The translations under genes were made by a program, and so were the position numbers. A stretch of DNA of 53,908 nt from JAXGTD01 sp040775095 (GTDB lineage Bacteria > Pseudomonadota > Gammaproteobacteria > Chromatiales > Chromatiaceae): positions 1-53,908 of the forward strand of contig JAXGTD010000011.1 of NCBI GenBank assembly GCA_040775095.1, in the 5' to 3' direction. Under the pieces are notes generated by a model. That model was not told the origin of the DNA. It saw nothing but the letters and a program-made list of their open reading frames with translations, and did no database searches. The stretch's first letter is position 1. Each line of letters starts with the position of its first letter. Shown in pieces: positions 45,128 to 53,649 of the stretch.

Positions 45128-45502
45128 ATGCGCAGACCGCGACTACCAAAGCTGGTGCCGATGCTGCCCATGCTTGCCCTCTGGGCGGGCGCCGCGTCGG
45201 CCTCGACCTACGGCTTTCTCGACCAGGGCGCAATGCGGTACTTCTCGGCGGAGGACACGCGGCTGATGTCAGGCACCCTTAACGCGGTGCTGACCGACCC
45301 GGCCGACCGACAGCCGCACGAATGGCGCAACGACGAGACCGGCAGTCGCGGCAGCGTCATCGCCACCGCCACGTTTACCACCGATGGCCTCACCTGCCGC
45401 CGCATCACGATCCAGAACCACGCCCGCGGCATCGACGGGCGCTCGATCGCCGATATGTGCGACGTCGGCGGGGTCTGGAAGGTGCTGCGCATGCCCAACT
45501 GA
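45128..45502 (+). CDS. Small secreted protein, RT0821/Lpp0805 surface antigen-like
   Basis: 124 residues with a signal peptide (cleavage after AASA near residue 26). The mature part has AEDTRLMSGTLNAVL, PADRQPHEWRNDETGSRGSV and a cysteine pair (LTCRRITIQNHARG, ADMCDVGGVWKVL). This is the pattern of the small beta domain found in RT0821/Lpp0805-type surface proteins. Function is unknown, and it probably faces the periplasm or cell surface. It diverges from the amidotransferase. Confidence 0.75.
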   Translation: MRRPRLPKLVPMLPMLALWAGAASASTYGFLDQGAMRYFSAEDTRLMSGTLNAVLTDPADRQPHEWRNDETGSRGSVIATATFTTDGLTCRRITIQNHARGIDGRSIADMCDVGGVWKVLRMPN

Positions 45503-45593
45503 GCCGCATGCCCTCGGAGCCCAAGCCGATGTCGACGGCGCGAGAGACCCCGCGGTGTGCACCCCGGGCACCGCCCAACCGCCGTTTCTTAGG

Positions 45594-46352
45594 ATGATCG
45601 ACCTGCTCCACCAGGCGCCGATCCTGTTCGCGCTGGCCTTGACGGCCGGGGTGGTGGATGCGATCGCCGGCGGCGGCGGTCTGCTTACGGTGCCGGGGCT
45701 GCTGTGGGTCGGGCTCAGCCCAGTGGAGGCGTTGGCGACCAACAAGGCCCAGGGGGTGTTCGGTACCCTCGCCGCGACGGCCGGATTTATCCGCCAGGGC
45801 GCGATCGATCCGCGTCGGGTGGGGTTGGTCGTCCTGTGCACCTTCCTCGGCGCCGCGGCTGGTGCGATGCTCGTGCAACATCTGGCGCCCGATCTGCTCT
45901 CCCGGCTCGTACCGCTGCTGCTGATCGGCTTCGCGCTGTATTTTCTGTTCTCGCCCCGGGTATCGGATCTCGACTCGCACCGGCGCATCAGCGAACCGGG
46001 CTTCGCGTTGCTCATCGGCATCGGCGTCGGCTTCTATGATGGCTTCTTCGGCCCCGGCACCGGGACCTTCTTCGCCATCGGCTACGTCGCGCTGCTGGGG
46101 TACAACCTCCGACGCGCGACCGCCCACGCGAAACTGCTGAACTTCACCAGCAATCTCGCCGCGTTCCTGCTCTTCGTTGCCGGCGGACACATCCTCTGGC
46201 CGATCGCGCTGGTCATGGCCGCGGGCCAGCTCGCCGGCGGCTGGATCGGCGCCCACCTGGTCATCCGCCACGGCGCCCGGCTGATCCGCCCCGTGCTCGT
46301 CATCGCGTCACTGGCCGTATCCGGCCGATTGCTGATTGGGCAGTTTGGCTAG
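45594..46352 (+). CDS. TSUP (TauE/SafE) family sulfite/organosulfonate exporter-like permease
   Basis: A 252-residue membrane protein with eight or so helices. TauE/SafE hallmarks: AGVVDAIAGGGGLLTVPGLL, ALATNKAQGVFGTLAATAGF, GFYDGFFGPGTGTFF and NFTSNLAAFLLFVAGG. Substrates in this family include sulfite, sulfonates and organic acids; which applies here cannot be read from sequence. The start is the ATG at 45594 with an AGGA site just upstream. It lies 91 nt after the small secreted protein in the same direction. Confidence 0.92.
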   Translation: MIDLLHQAPILFALALTAGVVDAIAGGGGLLTVPGLLWVGLSPVEALATNKAQGVFGTLAATAGFIRQGAIDPRRVGLVVLCTFLGAAAGAMLVQHLAPDLLSRLVPLLLIGFALYFLFSPRVSDLDSHRRISEPGFALLIGIGVGFYDGFFGPGTGTFFAIGYVALLGYNLRRATAHAKLLNFTSNLAAFLLFVAGGHILWPIALVMAAGQLAGGWIGAHLVIRHGARLIRPVLVIASLAVSGRLLIGQFG

Positions 46353-46522
46353 ACATCAATCCGACGATGGCTCACGCCGCACCTGCGCCGATGTACCGGG
46401 GACTGGTGGTGGGTACTTCGGAGCGTCGCGGCGCGCTATCCGGTGACAGGGTTCACGCGCTTGACCTATGCTGCCGCAAAGCGACACAGAGTCCCCAGAC
46501 AAGACAGATCGGCGAGGCAACA

Positions 46523-47419
46523 TTGACCAACCCCCTTACTCCAAAGTGCCCAGAGGCACATTCCGCAACCCTGTCGGTGATTTTGCCCGCGAAGAACGAG
46601 GCCGAAACGCTCCAGAGGCTGCTGCCTTGACTCCGAGCCGCACTGCCGCGGGCCGAGCTGATCCTTCTCGACGACGGCTCCACCGACCAGACGCAAGAGG
46701 TCGCCCATGCGCATGGTGCCCGCGTCATCTCGCACCCCTACAGCATCGGCAACGGCGCCGCCGTCAAGGCCGGAGCGCGCGCCGCGAGCGGAGACATTTT
46801 GATCTTCATCGATGCCGACGGACAACACGATCCGGCAGACATCCCGCGCCTGATCAGCAAGCTCGACGAGGGTTACGACATGGTGGTCGGCGCACGCGGC
46901 ATCGGCTCGCAAGCCAGCATCGGTCGCTCGCTGGCCAACGGTTTCTATAACCGGTTCGCCACCCTCATCACTGGCCACAGGATCCTGGACCTGACATCAG
47001 GCTTCCGTGCGGTCCGAGCCGGGCGTTTCAAGCGCTTTCTCTACCTCTTGCCGAACGGCTTCTCCTACCCAACGACGATCACGATGGCCTTCTTCCGCTC
47101 AGGCTACCCGGTCGGCTACGTCCCCATACACGCCGCCCAACGCATCGGGGTCAGCCATCTCCGCCCCATTCGCGACGGCGTGCGTTTCCTGCTGATCATG
47201 TTCAAGGTTGCCACGCTCTATTCCCCGCTCAAGCTCTTCTTTCCGGTCAGCGCCGCCTTTTTCACAACCGGCCTGGGCTATTATCTCTATACCTTCCTAA
47301 CACATGCCCGTTTCACCAACATGAGCGCACTGCTACTCACGGCAGCGATCATCGTATTCATGATGGGCCTGATCTCGGAGCAGATCACGGCGTTGAATTA
47401 TCGCGATGGGGATCGCTGA
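46523..47419 (+). pseudogene. GT2-type glycosyltransferase (dolichol-phosphate-mannose synthase-like) interrupted by an in-frame TGA
   Basis: The reading frame is that of a polyprenyl-phosphate sugar transferase: SVILPAKNEAETLQRLLP, then a TGA at 46628-46630. The same frame continues LRAALPRAELILLDDGSTDQ, the DADGQHDPAD active site, GSQASIGRSLANGFYNR, TSGFRAVRAG and two C-terminal membrane helices (LFFPVSAAFFTTGLGYYLY, LLLTAAIIVFMMGLI). A single base change (for example from TGG or CGA) explains it, since no frameshift is needed. A TTG at 46523 with a GGCGAGG site is the likely start. Internal re-initiation near 46799 would miss the nucleotide-binding half. It may be a true nonsense mutation or a sequence error. 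Confidence 0.82.
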
Positions 47420-47647
47420 GCGAGGACCGACCGAACAGCCCGACATGCAAACCCCTATCGCCGCCGGCATATTCGAGAGCGACTGCCTTGCATCGCAGAA
47501 TGGCACGGGCGCGCCGGGTCCGCTGCCCAGGCCAATACCCTCGCGCGTGGCGCGGTGGGCGAGATGAGGATCAGGTTAGGATGAACGCTGAACGTCGCGC
47601 TCCTGCACGCGGGGCATATTGCCGAGAAGATCGACGCCGCCCTGGTC

Positions 47648-48898
47648 ATGACAACACCCAAAGCTAAACCGCGCCTGCTGGTGCTGACCTCGACCTTTCC
47701 CCGGTGGCGCGGCGATGTCGAGCCGCCATTCGTCTTCGAGCTGAGCCGGCGCCTGACTGATGCCTTCGACGTCACCGTGCTGACGCCGCGCAGTCCGGGC
47801 AGTCTAGAGCACGAGGCCCTGGACGGCCTGCACATCATTCGCTTCCCCTACTTCGTCCAGCACCTGGAAAACCTCGCCAGCCACGGCGGCGGCATTCTCA
47901 ACCGGCTGCGTGCGAATCCGTTCAACTACTTGCTTGTGCCGCCCTTCCTGATCGGGCAACTGTGGGCACTGATCCGGCTCCTGCGCCGCGAGAACTGGGA
48001 TCTCATCCACGCCCACTGGCTGATCCCGCAGGGGCTTGTCGTGCTCTTGGCCCGCTGGATCGCCGGGCGGCCGGTGCCGCTCGTCTGCACCTCGCATGGC
48101 GGCGATCTCTTCGCCCTGCGCGCCGCCCCGCTGCGCGCCCTGAAACGGGCGGTCATGCGTGCGAGCGAGCGCGTCAGCGTGGTCAGCGCAGCCATGCGCG
48201 CCGAGGTGCTCGCGCTGGGGATCGTCTCGGACAAGGTCGAGATCATCCCGATGGGCGTGGATCTACGCGAGCGCTTCACCCCGGATCCGCGCATTCCCCG
48301 CGAGACCGATGAGTTGCTGTTTGTCGGGCGGTTGGTCGAGAAGAAAGGGGTGGACTCACTGTTGAAGACCCTCCCGCGAGTCTTGCAAGCCTATCCCAGC
48401 ACTCATCTAACGATCGCTGGCGATGGCCCACTGGAGGCCGAACTGGTTCACCTTGCCTGTTCGCTAGGTATCCGCGACCACGTCGATTTCCGCGGGATGG
48501 TCGCACAAGCCGACCTGCCCGACCTCTACTGCCGAGCAACCCTGCTCGTCGCGCCCTTCCGGGTAGCGGGCAACGGAGATCAGGAGGGGTTTCCGCTGGT
48601 CCCGTTAGAAGCAATCGGCTGCGGCTGCCCGCTCGTGTGCGGCGAAATCGTCGCTTTTGGAGATATTATCCGACACGATCAGGAGGCCGTTCTGATTCCA
48701 CCCTCCGATCATGACGCCCTCGCGACGGCGATCATCGAACTGCTCGGCGACCCAGCCCAACGCGACAGACTCGCCTCCAACGCGCGTGCGCGCTGCGAAG
48801 AGTCGTTTGACTGGGGCTCGATTGCGGTCCGCTATGCGCGGTTGCTGAGCGATGCCTTGCTCAGGAGTCCCGCGACGGGAACCAAACCTGCCGCATGA
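47648..48898 (+). CDS. Glycosyltransferase family 4
   Basis: A 416-residue GT-B enzyme. N-terminal domain: RLLVLTSTFPRWRGDVEPPF, LIHAHWLIPQG and CTSHGGDLFAL. C-terminal donor-binding domain: IIPMGVDLRERF, LLFVGRLVEKKGVDSLL, AGDGPLEAEL and the acidic EGFPLVPLEAIGCGCPLV (EX7E-like). The acceptor is unknown. It is preceded by about 230 bp without a clear gene (47420-47647), whose last 20 codons (NVALLHAGHIAEKIDAALV) are in frame with this gene and could be a gene remnant. Confidence 0.9.
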   Translation: MTTPKAKPRLLVLTSTFPRWRGDVEPPFVFELSRRLTDAFDVTVLTPRSPGSLEHEALDGLHIIRFPYFVQHLENLASHGGGILNRLRANPFNYLLVPPFLIGQLWALIRLLRRENWDLIHAHWLIPQGLVVLLARWIAGRPVPLVCTSHGGDLFALRAAPLRALKRAVMRASERVSVVSAAMRAEVLALGIVSDKVEIIPMGVDLRERFTPDPRIPRETDELLFVGRLVEKKGVDSLLKTLPRVLQAYPSTHLTIAGDGPLEAELVHLACSLGIRDHVDFRGMVAQADLPDLYCRATLLVAPFRVAGNGDQEGFPLVPLEAIGCGCPLVCGEIVAFGDIIRHDQEAVLIPPSDHDALATAIIELLGDPAQRDRLASNARARCEESFDWGSIAVRYARLLSDALLRSPATGTKPAA

Positions 48899-48933
48899 GC
48901 ATTGGACGTCCGCTGACTTGCGGCTTCACCGAC

Positions 48934-49680
48934 TCAGCGATCGCGCTTCACTGCAACCGCCACCAAACCGTCGCCCCAGTCAAATCGATAGAAGACTCGC
49001 TGTAATGGGAAAAACGGCTGATACGCGATGTCGCCGACCAACGCGAGCGCTCGAGCAGCCTCCCTCGGCTGGCTATAGCTACTCTGAAGACTAAGCTGCT
49101 CGCGGCTCTTCGTCTCAAGATCGGGCGTTTTCTCAAACAAACGGTTCGACAGCCGTCGACTCAACTCTGTCAAAGGGAATCCATAGTTCACAATGCGCTG
49201 GACCCGATAGCCAGCCCGGTTGAGCAAATCGCGCAAGTCTGCTCGTTCATAGCGTCTGACATGCCCCACGCGCGCATCCGAAGGCCCAAATTTGCGCTGA
49301 TGCGCCGGGACCGACACCATCAGCACTCCACCCTGACGGAGTTGTTTACTCCAATTCGCCAAGGCTTGATCGTCGTCAGCAATGTGCTCCAGAACCTCGA
49401 ATGCCAGTAGATAATCGAACAGCGTATCCGCATCCCCATCCACTCCGAGCCTATCGACGACCTCAATACGATCACCGTATGAACTAAGATTGTGGCGCAA
49501 ACGCATTCGGCTGTTCGGATCCAAATCGTAGCAACATCCCGAATAGCCGCGATCAAGAAAAAGCTGCGTCATCAGACCAATCCCAGCACCGACCTCCAAG
49601 AATCTGCCCGATTTCCAATCACTGCTCAGATCAAGCACACAGCTCTGACGCAGGGCGAGCTTGGGCGATCGACGTGCCAT
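48934..49680 (-). CDS. Class I SAM-dependent methyltransferase
   Basis: A 248-residue methyltransferase. SAM-binding motif I is FLEVGAGIGLMTQLFLDRG, motif II is CCYDLDPN, and motif IV is LLAFEVLEHIADDDQAL. VSVPAHQRKFGPSDARVGHV follows. Similar proteins accompany glycan or lipid-sugar clusters. Base composition is visibly less GC-rich than its neighbours and it points opposite to the gene before it, suggesting separate acquisition (inference). Confidence 0.88.
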   Translation of the reverse strand: MARRSPKLALRQSCVLDLSSDWKSGRFLEVGAGIGLMTQLFLDRGYSGCCYDLDPNSRMRLRHNLSSYGDRIEVVDRLGVDGDADTLFDYLLAFEVLEHIADDDQALANWSKQLRQGGVLMVSVPAHQRKFGPSDARVGHVRRYERADLRDLLNRAGYRVQRIVNYGFPLTELSRRLSNRLFEKTPDLETKSREQLSLQSSYSQPREAARALALVGDIAYQPFFPLQRVFYRFDWGDGLVAVAVKRDR

Positions 49681-49754
49681 GTCCTTTATTTCTCTCTTAG
49701 AGTCAAGACGTCACCGCTCGATCGTGCGATCCTTCGTCAACATCGCGCAGCGTG

Positions 49755-50870
49755 CTATGGATCAAAGACTACAGCGGCTAACGACCGCTCCAGCAGGCCG
49801 GCCTGATCACGCCAACTTGGGATCGGCACGTCTGGCACCTTTGGATCGGACAATTGGGCGCCCACCCGTCGATCAAGATCGCCTTCGTCTCCGAGCGCAT
49901 ACAGACACTCGGGATAGGCGGCCAATGTGCGCTCCAGCGCACCGACGCGCGTCGTCAACAGCGGCGTACCGCATGCCAGAATCTCATAGGCCTTCTGGGG
50001 AAAGGCATAGCGTCCAAACGGGGTATCGATCATGGGCACCAGCGCCAAATCGAGGGCGCTGAAGAAGACCGGCATCGCATCATGCGCAATCCGACCCAGC
50101 CAATGAATCCTTGGGTGTCGCGGTGGTGGATAACGCCGGTCGACATCGCCGGCAAGGGCAAGATGGAGCGACGGATCTTCGGCACTCAATCGCAGAAACG
50201 ACGCATACACGCGATCAATCCCCCGGTTACGGCTCAGGCTCCCCGACACCCCGATCAACCGCGCCGTCGGCGGCAAGCCGAGGCGTTCACGCGCGACCAC
50301 ACGATCACGGGGATAGAAGCGCGCCGGATCGATGGTGCTCTCGAGTGTGATCACTGGCACGCCTGGCGCCAGCGTTTGCACATACTCGGCCAAGAGTTCA
50401 CTCACCGCGCTGACCCCACTCGCACCGCGTATCGCCCGCCGATACAGCGACCGCATGCCCGGGAGCTTGGCCAACCCGAATGCCTCATAATGATCGTATA
50501 AGTCCAAGACATACGGGACGCCCAGGCGCTTCGCGACATGCCGCGTGAGGACGACATGAGGGGCATCTGACCCGCCGAGCACCACGTCTGGCCGGAAGGC
50601 TCGCAACTCGGCCATCAGCGAACGCCAATAGCCCGCCAGGCCGCCGACAAGCCAAGGCCCGGATTGATATCCAACCCAGGTCAAAGAGCCAGGTGGGTCC
50701 ACCGAGTCGACACGGCGCTCCGGTTCTCCCGCGTGGTAGTTCAGACAGAACGCCGAGACCGAATGTCCCGACTCGGCGAGACCGCGCGGCAGCTCGTAAA
50801 GCCGCGCATAGCGGTCGCTGATCACGTCGTGCCCCATGTAACGGCGTTTCCAGAGCACGGCGATGCGCAT
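49755..50870 (-). CDS. Glycosyltransferase (GT-B fold, GT4-like)
   Basis: About 371 residues from MRIAVLWKRRYMGHDVISDR; in-frame ATGs at 50891 and 50906 would add 7 or 12 residues. N-terminal part: PDVVLGGSDAPHVVL and VPYVLDLYDHYEAFG. C-terminal part: RLIGVSGSLSRNRGIDRVY, HLALAGDVDRRY, IHWLGRIAHDAMP and KAYEILACGTPLLTTRVG. The family EX7E acidic pair is only partly visible. It follows the GT2 gene within about 40 nt, so the two are probably cotranscribed. Confidence 0.87.
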   Translation of the reverse strand: MRIAVLWKRRYMGHDVISDRYARLYELPRGLAESGHSVSAFCLNYHAGEPERRVDSVDPPGSLTWVGYQSGPWLVGGLAGYWRSLMAELRAFRPDVVLGGSDAPHVVLTRHVAKRLGVPYVLDLYDHYEAFGLAKLPGMRSLYRRAIRGASGVSAVSELLAEYVQTLAPGVPVITLESTIDPARFYPRDRVVARERLGLPPTARLIGVSGSLSRNRGIDRVYASFLRLSAEDPSLHLALAGDVDRRYPPPRHPRIHWLGRIAHDAMPVFFSALDLALVPMIDTPFGRYAFPQKAYEILACGTPLLTTRVGALERTLAAYPECLYALGDEGDLDRRVGAQLSDPKVPDVPIPSWRDQAGLLERSLAAVVFDP

Positions 50871-50909
50871 CACGGACTCTTGGCGGGTCATGTCCCGACA
50901 TCCCATTGG

Positions 50910-51869
50910 CTAAGGCGGGGGCCACCGCGGCCCATCACGCCCGCCCAGCCCATCGCGGATCCCGCGCAGGAAGGCACCGGACTGGCGCAACCGCTCCGGC
51001 TGCAACAACAGGGTGACCAGCCAGCGCAGAAGCGTTCCGGGCAAGGCCTCCGTCCAGAGGCGCAAGCCGAAGTAGCGTCTGGCGATGATCAGCCGATTGC
51101 GCGTGTCATAGTAACGTCGCCAGGGCGCGAGGCGCAGCACGCACAGGCGCCGCCTCGCCAGGTGCAGGCACGCCCGCGCCACGGGCGGATGACGAAGAAC
51201 CGAGCGCGGCACCAGAAAGACGTCCGCACCCATCGAACGGGCGCGGGCGCAGTATTCGGCATCGTCTCCGCTCAGAAAGAGGCCCTTGTCAGGCAGGCCG
51301 ATCCGCCCGATCAGTGCACGATGAATCAGCAGACCGAGAAAGGGCACATTTTCGACGGCAACCGGTGCGTCGGGCAGGTCCGTGCGACGCACCCGCGTCC
51401 TGACGCGATGACCATCCTCGACAACCGCGACCGGCCAGATCAGAAGATCTCCATCCCCTTGGTCCGCCAAAGCGGCCGTCCCATAGATGGCGTCGGTGCG
51501 CTGGCCAGAGCGCAACAGCTCCGACAACGCAGTGTCGTCGGGCCAGGCATCGTCATCCATGCACCAGATCCAGTCGGCCCCAAGGTCGAGCGCCCGGGCC
51601 ATGCCGGCATGAAAGCCGCCGGCCCCGCCGGTATTCTCGTCCAGCCGAAGATAGGCGACGCGGGGATCGTCCGCGAGCGCCCCCCGCGCAAACAATGCCG
51701 GCGTCTCCTCGTCAGACGCATTGTCGACGACGACCAGCAGGTCCGGGGGGCGTGTCTGGCCCAGCACGCGATGCAGACAACGCTGCAGCAGTTGCGGCCT
51801 GTTGCGCGTGACGATGACCGCCGCGATCCTGCCATGTCGTGGGCTCAAAGCGGCCTCCCCCGTTACCAC
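50910..51869 (-). CDS. Glycosyltransferase family 2
   Basis: A 319-residue GT-A enzyme. Start of fold: IAAVIVTRNRPQLLQRCL, LLVVVDNASDEETP, ENTGGAGGFHAGMARAL. The metal-binding motif is CMDDDAWP, and the catalytic-base region is GLFLSGDDAEYCARA. The GGAGGFxxG and DDD motifs resemble GlfT2/rhamnosyl- or galactofuranosyl-transferase-like members. No membrane helix is certain. It diverges from the FAD oxidoreductase across about 260 bp. Confidence 0.9.
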   Translation of the reverse strand: MVTGEAALSPRHGRIAAVIVTRNRPQLLQRCLHRVLGQTRPPDLLVVVDNASDEETPALFARGALADDPRVAYLRLDENTGGAGGFHAGMARALDLGADWIWCMDDDAWPDDTALSELLRSGQRTDAIYGTAALADQGDGDLLIWPVAVVEDGHRVRTRVRRTDLPDAPVAVENVPFLGLLIHRALIGRIGLPDKGLFLSGDDAEYCARARSMGADVFLVPRSVLRHPPVARACLHLARRRLCVLRLAPWRRYYDTRNRLIIARRYFGLRLWTEALPGTLLRWLVTLLLQPERLRQSGAFLRGIRDGLGGRDGPRWPPP

Positions 51870-52132
51870 TGACGGGCCATACTACGCCAAATGGCCGCAC
51901 CGCCCGACGGTGGGGCTGCCCCCCTCATGCATTCTCGCCAGCCCGCCGCATCACCCAACGGTCGCGGCCCTTGGGTGGGTCCGGTCGCTGTGCACCCGAG
52001 CCATCCTGCCCCGGCATCTGGCCGGCCCAAGTGGTGGCCCCGGACCAATCCCTCCGCTACAGTGGCTGCCTGGCCACCACCGGCTTGCTCCACCCGAGCG
52101 CCCCGACGTTACACCTGGCCGTGGACCCGACC

Positions 52133-53554
52133 ATGCCTGATACCGACCACCGTTTCATCATCATCGGCGCGGGCCCTACCGGGCTGGGCGCCGCGCTGCG
52201 CCTGTTGGAGCTGGATCAGCGCGACTTCCTGATGATCGAGGCCTCCAGTACCGCCGGGGGACTGGCCTCCTCGGTCGTCGACGACCATGGCTTCACCTGG
52301 GACTTGGGCGGACATGTCCAGTTCTCCCATTATGAGAGATTCGACCAATACATGGCGCTGGCCCTGGGCGAGGACGGATGGATCAGCCACCAGCGCGAGA
52401 GTTGGGTCTGGATCCTCAACCGCTTCGTTCCCTACCCGTTTCAATACAACCTGCATCGCCTGCCGCCGCAACAGCGCTGGCGTTGCATGCAGGGACTCAT
52501 GGAGATCGCGGCCCAGCCAGTGGGCCGACCCGGAAACTTCGAAGACTGGATCCTGCAAACCTTCGGGCAGGGCATCGCGGATCTCTTCCTGCTCCCTTAC
52601 AACTTCAAAGTCTGGGCCTTTCCCCCCGCAATGATGAACGCGGGCTGGGTCGGCGAACGGGTTGCCGTCCCCGATCTAGAAACCGTCTTGCGGGGACTTT
52701 GCCTCGATGAAGACCATCTGAGCTGGGGACCGAACAACAGCTTTCAGTTCCCCCGCCACGGCGGAACCGGAGCCATCTGGACCAGCCTGGCAACACGCAT
52801 CCCTGCCGCCAACAAGCGCTTCAACGATGCGGTTATCGCGATCGATGCGGCCAAACGCACGCTGACCACCGCGCGCGGCGTGACCTGCAAATACCAACAC
52901 CTCATCAGCACCATGCCGCTCGATCGGCTCGCGGCCCTCGTCGGGGATGCCGGTCTCATCGAGCGGACCTCCCGGCTGCTGTACTCCAACGTCCACATCG
53001 TCGGCATCGGGCTGCGTGGCCAGCCACCCGATGCGCTCAGAAGCAAGTGTTGGATGTATTTCCCGGAAGACGACTGCCCGTTCTACCGCGTGACGGTGTT
53101 CAGCAACTACAGCCCGAACAACACACCCGCGCCAGGGCAGACCTGGTCGCTGATGGCGGAGGTTTCGGAAAGCCCACACAAGCCCATCGATGCCGCCCGG
53201 GTCCAAGAGGACGTCATTCAAGGCCTTCGCAACACGGGGCTCGTGAGCCCCGACGACGAGATCCTCGCCCGTTGGTATCGACGCCTCGAGTACGGATACC
53301 CAACGCCATCGGTCGAGCGCGATGAAATCCTTGCGGAGGTGCTACCCGTGCTCGAGACCAAGCAGATATTTTCTCGCGGGCGCTTCGGCGCTTGGAAGTA
53401 CGAAGTGAGCAACCAGGACCATTCGCTGATGCAGGGCATCGAGATCGCCGAGCGACTGGTCAACGCAAACGAGGAGTTGACCCTGTTTCGACCGACCTTG
53501 GTCAACGCTCGCCACAATGCGTGGCCACACCCGGAATGGCGCGCGGGCGAGTGA
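52133..53554 (+). CDS. FAD-dependent oxidoreductase, UDP-galactopyranose mutase / protoporphyrinogen-oxidase-like
   Basis: 473 residues. The N-terminal dinucleotide-binding motif is FIIIGAGPTGLGAALRLLE, with MIEASSTAGGLASS contacting FAD. The segment FTWDLGGHVQFSHYERFDQY and RFVPYPFQYNLHRLP are shared with UGM-like proteins found in polysaccharide clusters, as is LLPYNFKVWAFPP. The C-terminal FAD motif region is QGIEIAERLV. It may rearrange or oxidise a nucleotide- or lipid-linked sugar, but true UGM activity is not established by these motifs. The frame is open upstream; the ATG at 52133 starts the fold. Confidence 0.85.
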   Translation: MPDTDHRFIIIGAGPTGLGAALRLLELDQRDFLMIEASSTAGGLASSVVDDHGFTWDLGGHVQFSHYERFDQYMALALGEDGWISHQRESWVWILNRFVPYPFQYNLHRLPPQQRWRCMQGLMEIAAQPVGRPGNFEDWILQTFGQGIADLFLLPYNFKVWAFPPAMMNAGWVGERVAVPDLETVLRGLCLDEDHLSWGPNNSFQFPRHGGTGAIWTSLATRIPAANKRFNDAVIAIDAAKRTLTTARGVTCKYQHLISTMPLDRLAALVGDAGLIERTSRLLYSNVHIVGIGLRGQPPDALRSKCWMYFPEDDCPFYRVTVFSNYSPNNTPAPGQTWSLMAEVSESPHKPIDAARVQEDVIQGLRNTGLVSPDDEILARWYRRLEYGYPTPSVERDEILAEVLPVLETKQIFSRGRFGAWKYEVSNQDHSLMQGIEIAERLVNANEELTLFRPTLVNARHNAWPHPEWRAGE

Positions 53555-53649
53555 GGTTCAATTGAATCACGGAACGGCAGTTGGACGGCCCTTGGGATAC
53601 GCGCAGGTCCAGAACATTCCCGCATGCAAGAACGTTCCAGGCATCCTTG

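Noticed and set aside
46628..46630. Possible selenocysteine or other recoding at the TGA in the GT2 gene
   Set aside because: GT2 enzymes do not use selenocysteine, and the position is not a cysteine site in the family; nonsense mutation or sequencing error is simpler.
47420..47647. Possible gene remnant before the GT4 gene
   Set aside because: A 20-codon in-frame stretch looks protein-like, but it is too short to assign and could be chance; noted only in the GT4 entry.
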